Positions 63,977 through 64,000 of a DNA stretch of 64,000 nucleotides are shown here, piece by piece. Position 1 is the first letter of the stretch. Each line of letters begins with the position of its first letter. Both the position numbers and the translations under genes were made by a program. The stretch covers positions 372,001 through 436,000 of the forward strand of contig NZ_BBJF01000005.1 in the NCBI RefSeq assembly GCF_000739735.1. Reading direction: 5' to 3'. Source of the stretch: Paraburkholderia ginsengisoli NBRC 100965 (lineage in GTDB: Bacteria; Pseudomonadota; Gammaproteobacteria; Burkholderiales; Burkholderiaceae). The notes under the pieces were generated by a model, which worked only from the letters and a program-made list of their open reading frames with translations, was not told the DNA's origin and did not search any database.

Positions 63977-64000
63977 CGACCGGCCCCGGCGCGCAAGCGT

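Overview
The window is high-GC chromosomal DNA that looks like a Burkholderiales member, most likely Paraburkholderia or a close relative. This is inferred from gene content: ACC deaminase beside its Lrp-type regulator, lldR-lutABC, AhpC/AhpF, a FAN1-type nuclease beside a DEAD2 helicase, and many small DUF-type stress proteins. No rRNA, tRNA, CRISPR array or replication origin was seen.

Layout. (1) 1-2362: an Lhr-type helicase on the minus strand that runs off the left edge. (2) 2779-6423: an aldo/keto reductase gene split by a 2.6-kb prophage remnant. The remnant is bounded by a 12-bp direct repeat and carries a truncated lambda-type integrase, spanin-like lysis genes, a hexapeptide acetyltransferase and a small phage ORF. 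(3) 6526-9959: an AhpD-like protein and its divergent AraC regulator, a FUSC protein and a cation/proton antiporter. (4) 10064-18757: a cluster of small accessory proteins with a stress flavour (DUF3175, PRC-barrel, topoisomerase IB, DJ-1/PfpI, DUF4142, DUF1488, a glycine-zipper membrane protein, DUF2383, BON), punctuated by strong hairpins. (5) 19257-30129: a sigma-54 factor, an aminotransferase, the lactate regulator and lutABC, then the FAN1 nuclease/DEAD2 helicase pair behind an exact LexA-type box. (6) 30216-38267: a mechanosensitive channel, NIPSNAP, a VpsR-like sigma-54 activator, and a 1.3-kb gene-poor stretch holding a -24/-12 promoter and a hairpin-rich leader ahead of a small ORF and a CpaE-like ATPase. 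(7) 38381-43409: nicotinamide phosphoribosyltransferase, then a molybdenum-flavoured trio (molybdopterin-domain protein, NifQ-like, ModE-like) and DUF2325. (8) 43640-49000: assorted genes including a prolyl-hydroxylase-like gene broken by an in-frame TAG and a possibly frameshifted CDF transporter. (9) 49354-52630: a PEP-mutase/isocitrate-lyase family gene divergent from a PrpR-like sigma-54 activator. Their shared intergenic region contains a sigma-54 promoter, three 12-bp repeats and eleven copies of an octamer. (10) 52763-63976: ahpCF with an OxyR-like site, DoxX, pirin/LysR, acdS/acdR, MsrA, MipA/OmpV and a large catalase.

Two themes connect the window. One is sigma-54 control: a sigma-54 factor, two sigma-54 activators and two well-matched -24/-12 promoters, each beside an activator gene. 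The other is oxidative and genotoxic stress defence: AhpCF, KatE, MsrA, FAN1/helicase and the small stress proteins. The most interesting unexplained parts are the VpsR-like activator / sigma-54 promoter / structured leader / CpaE-like locus and the octamer-bearing PrpR control region.
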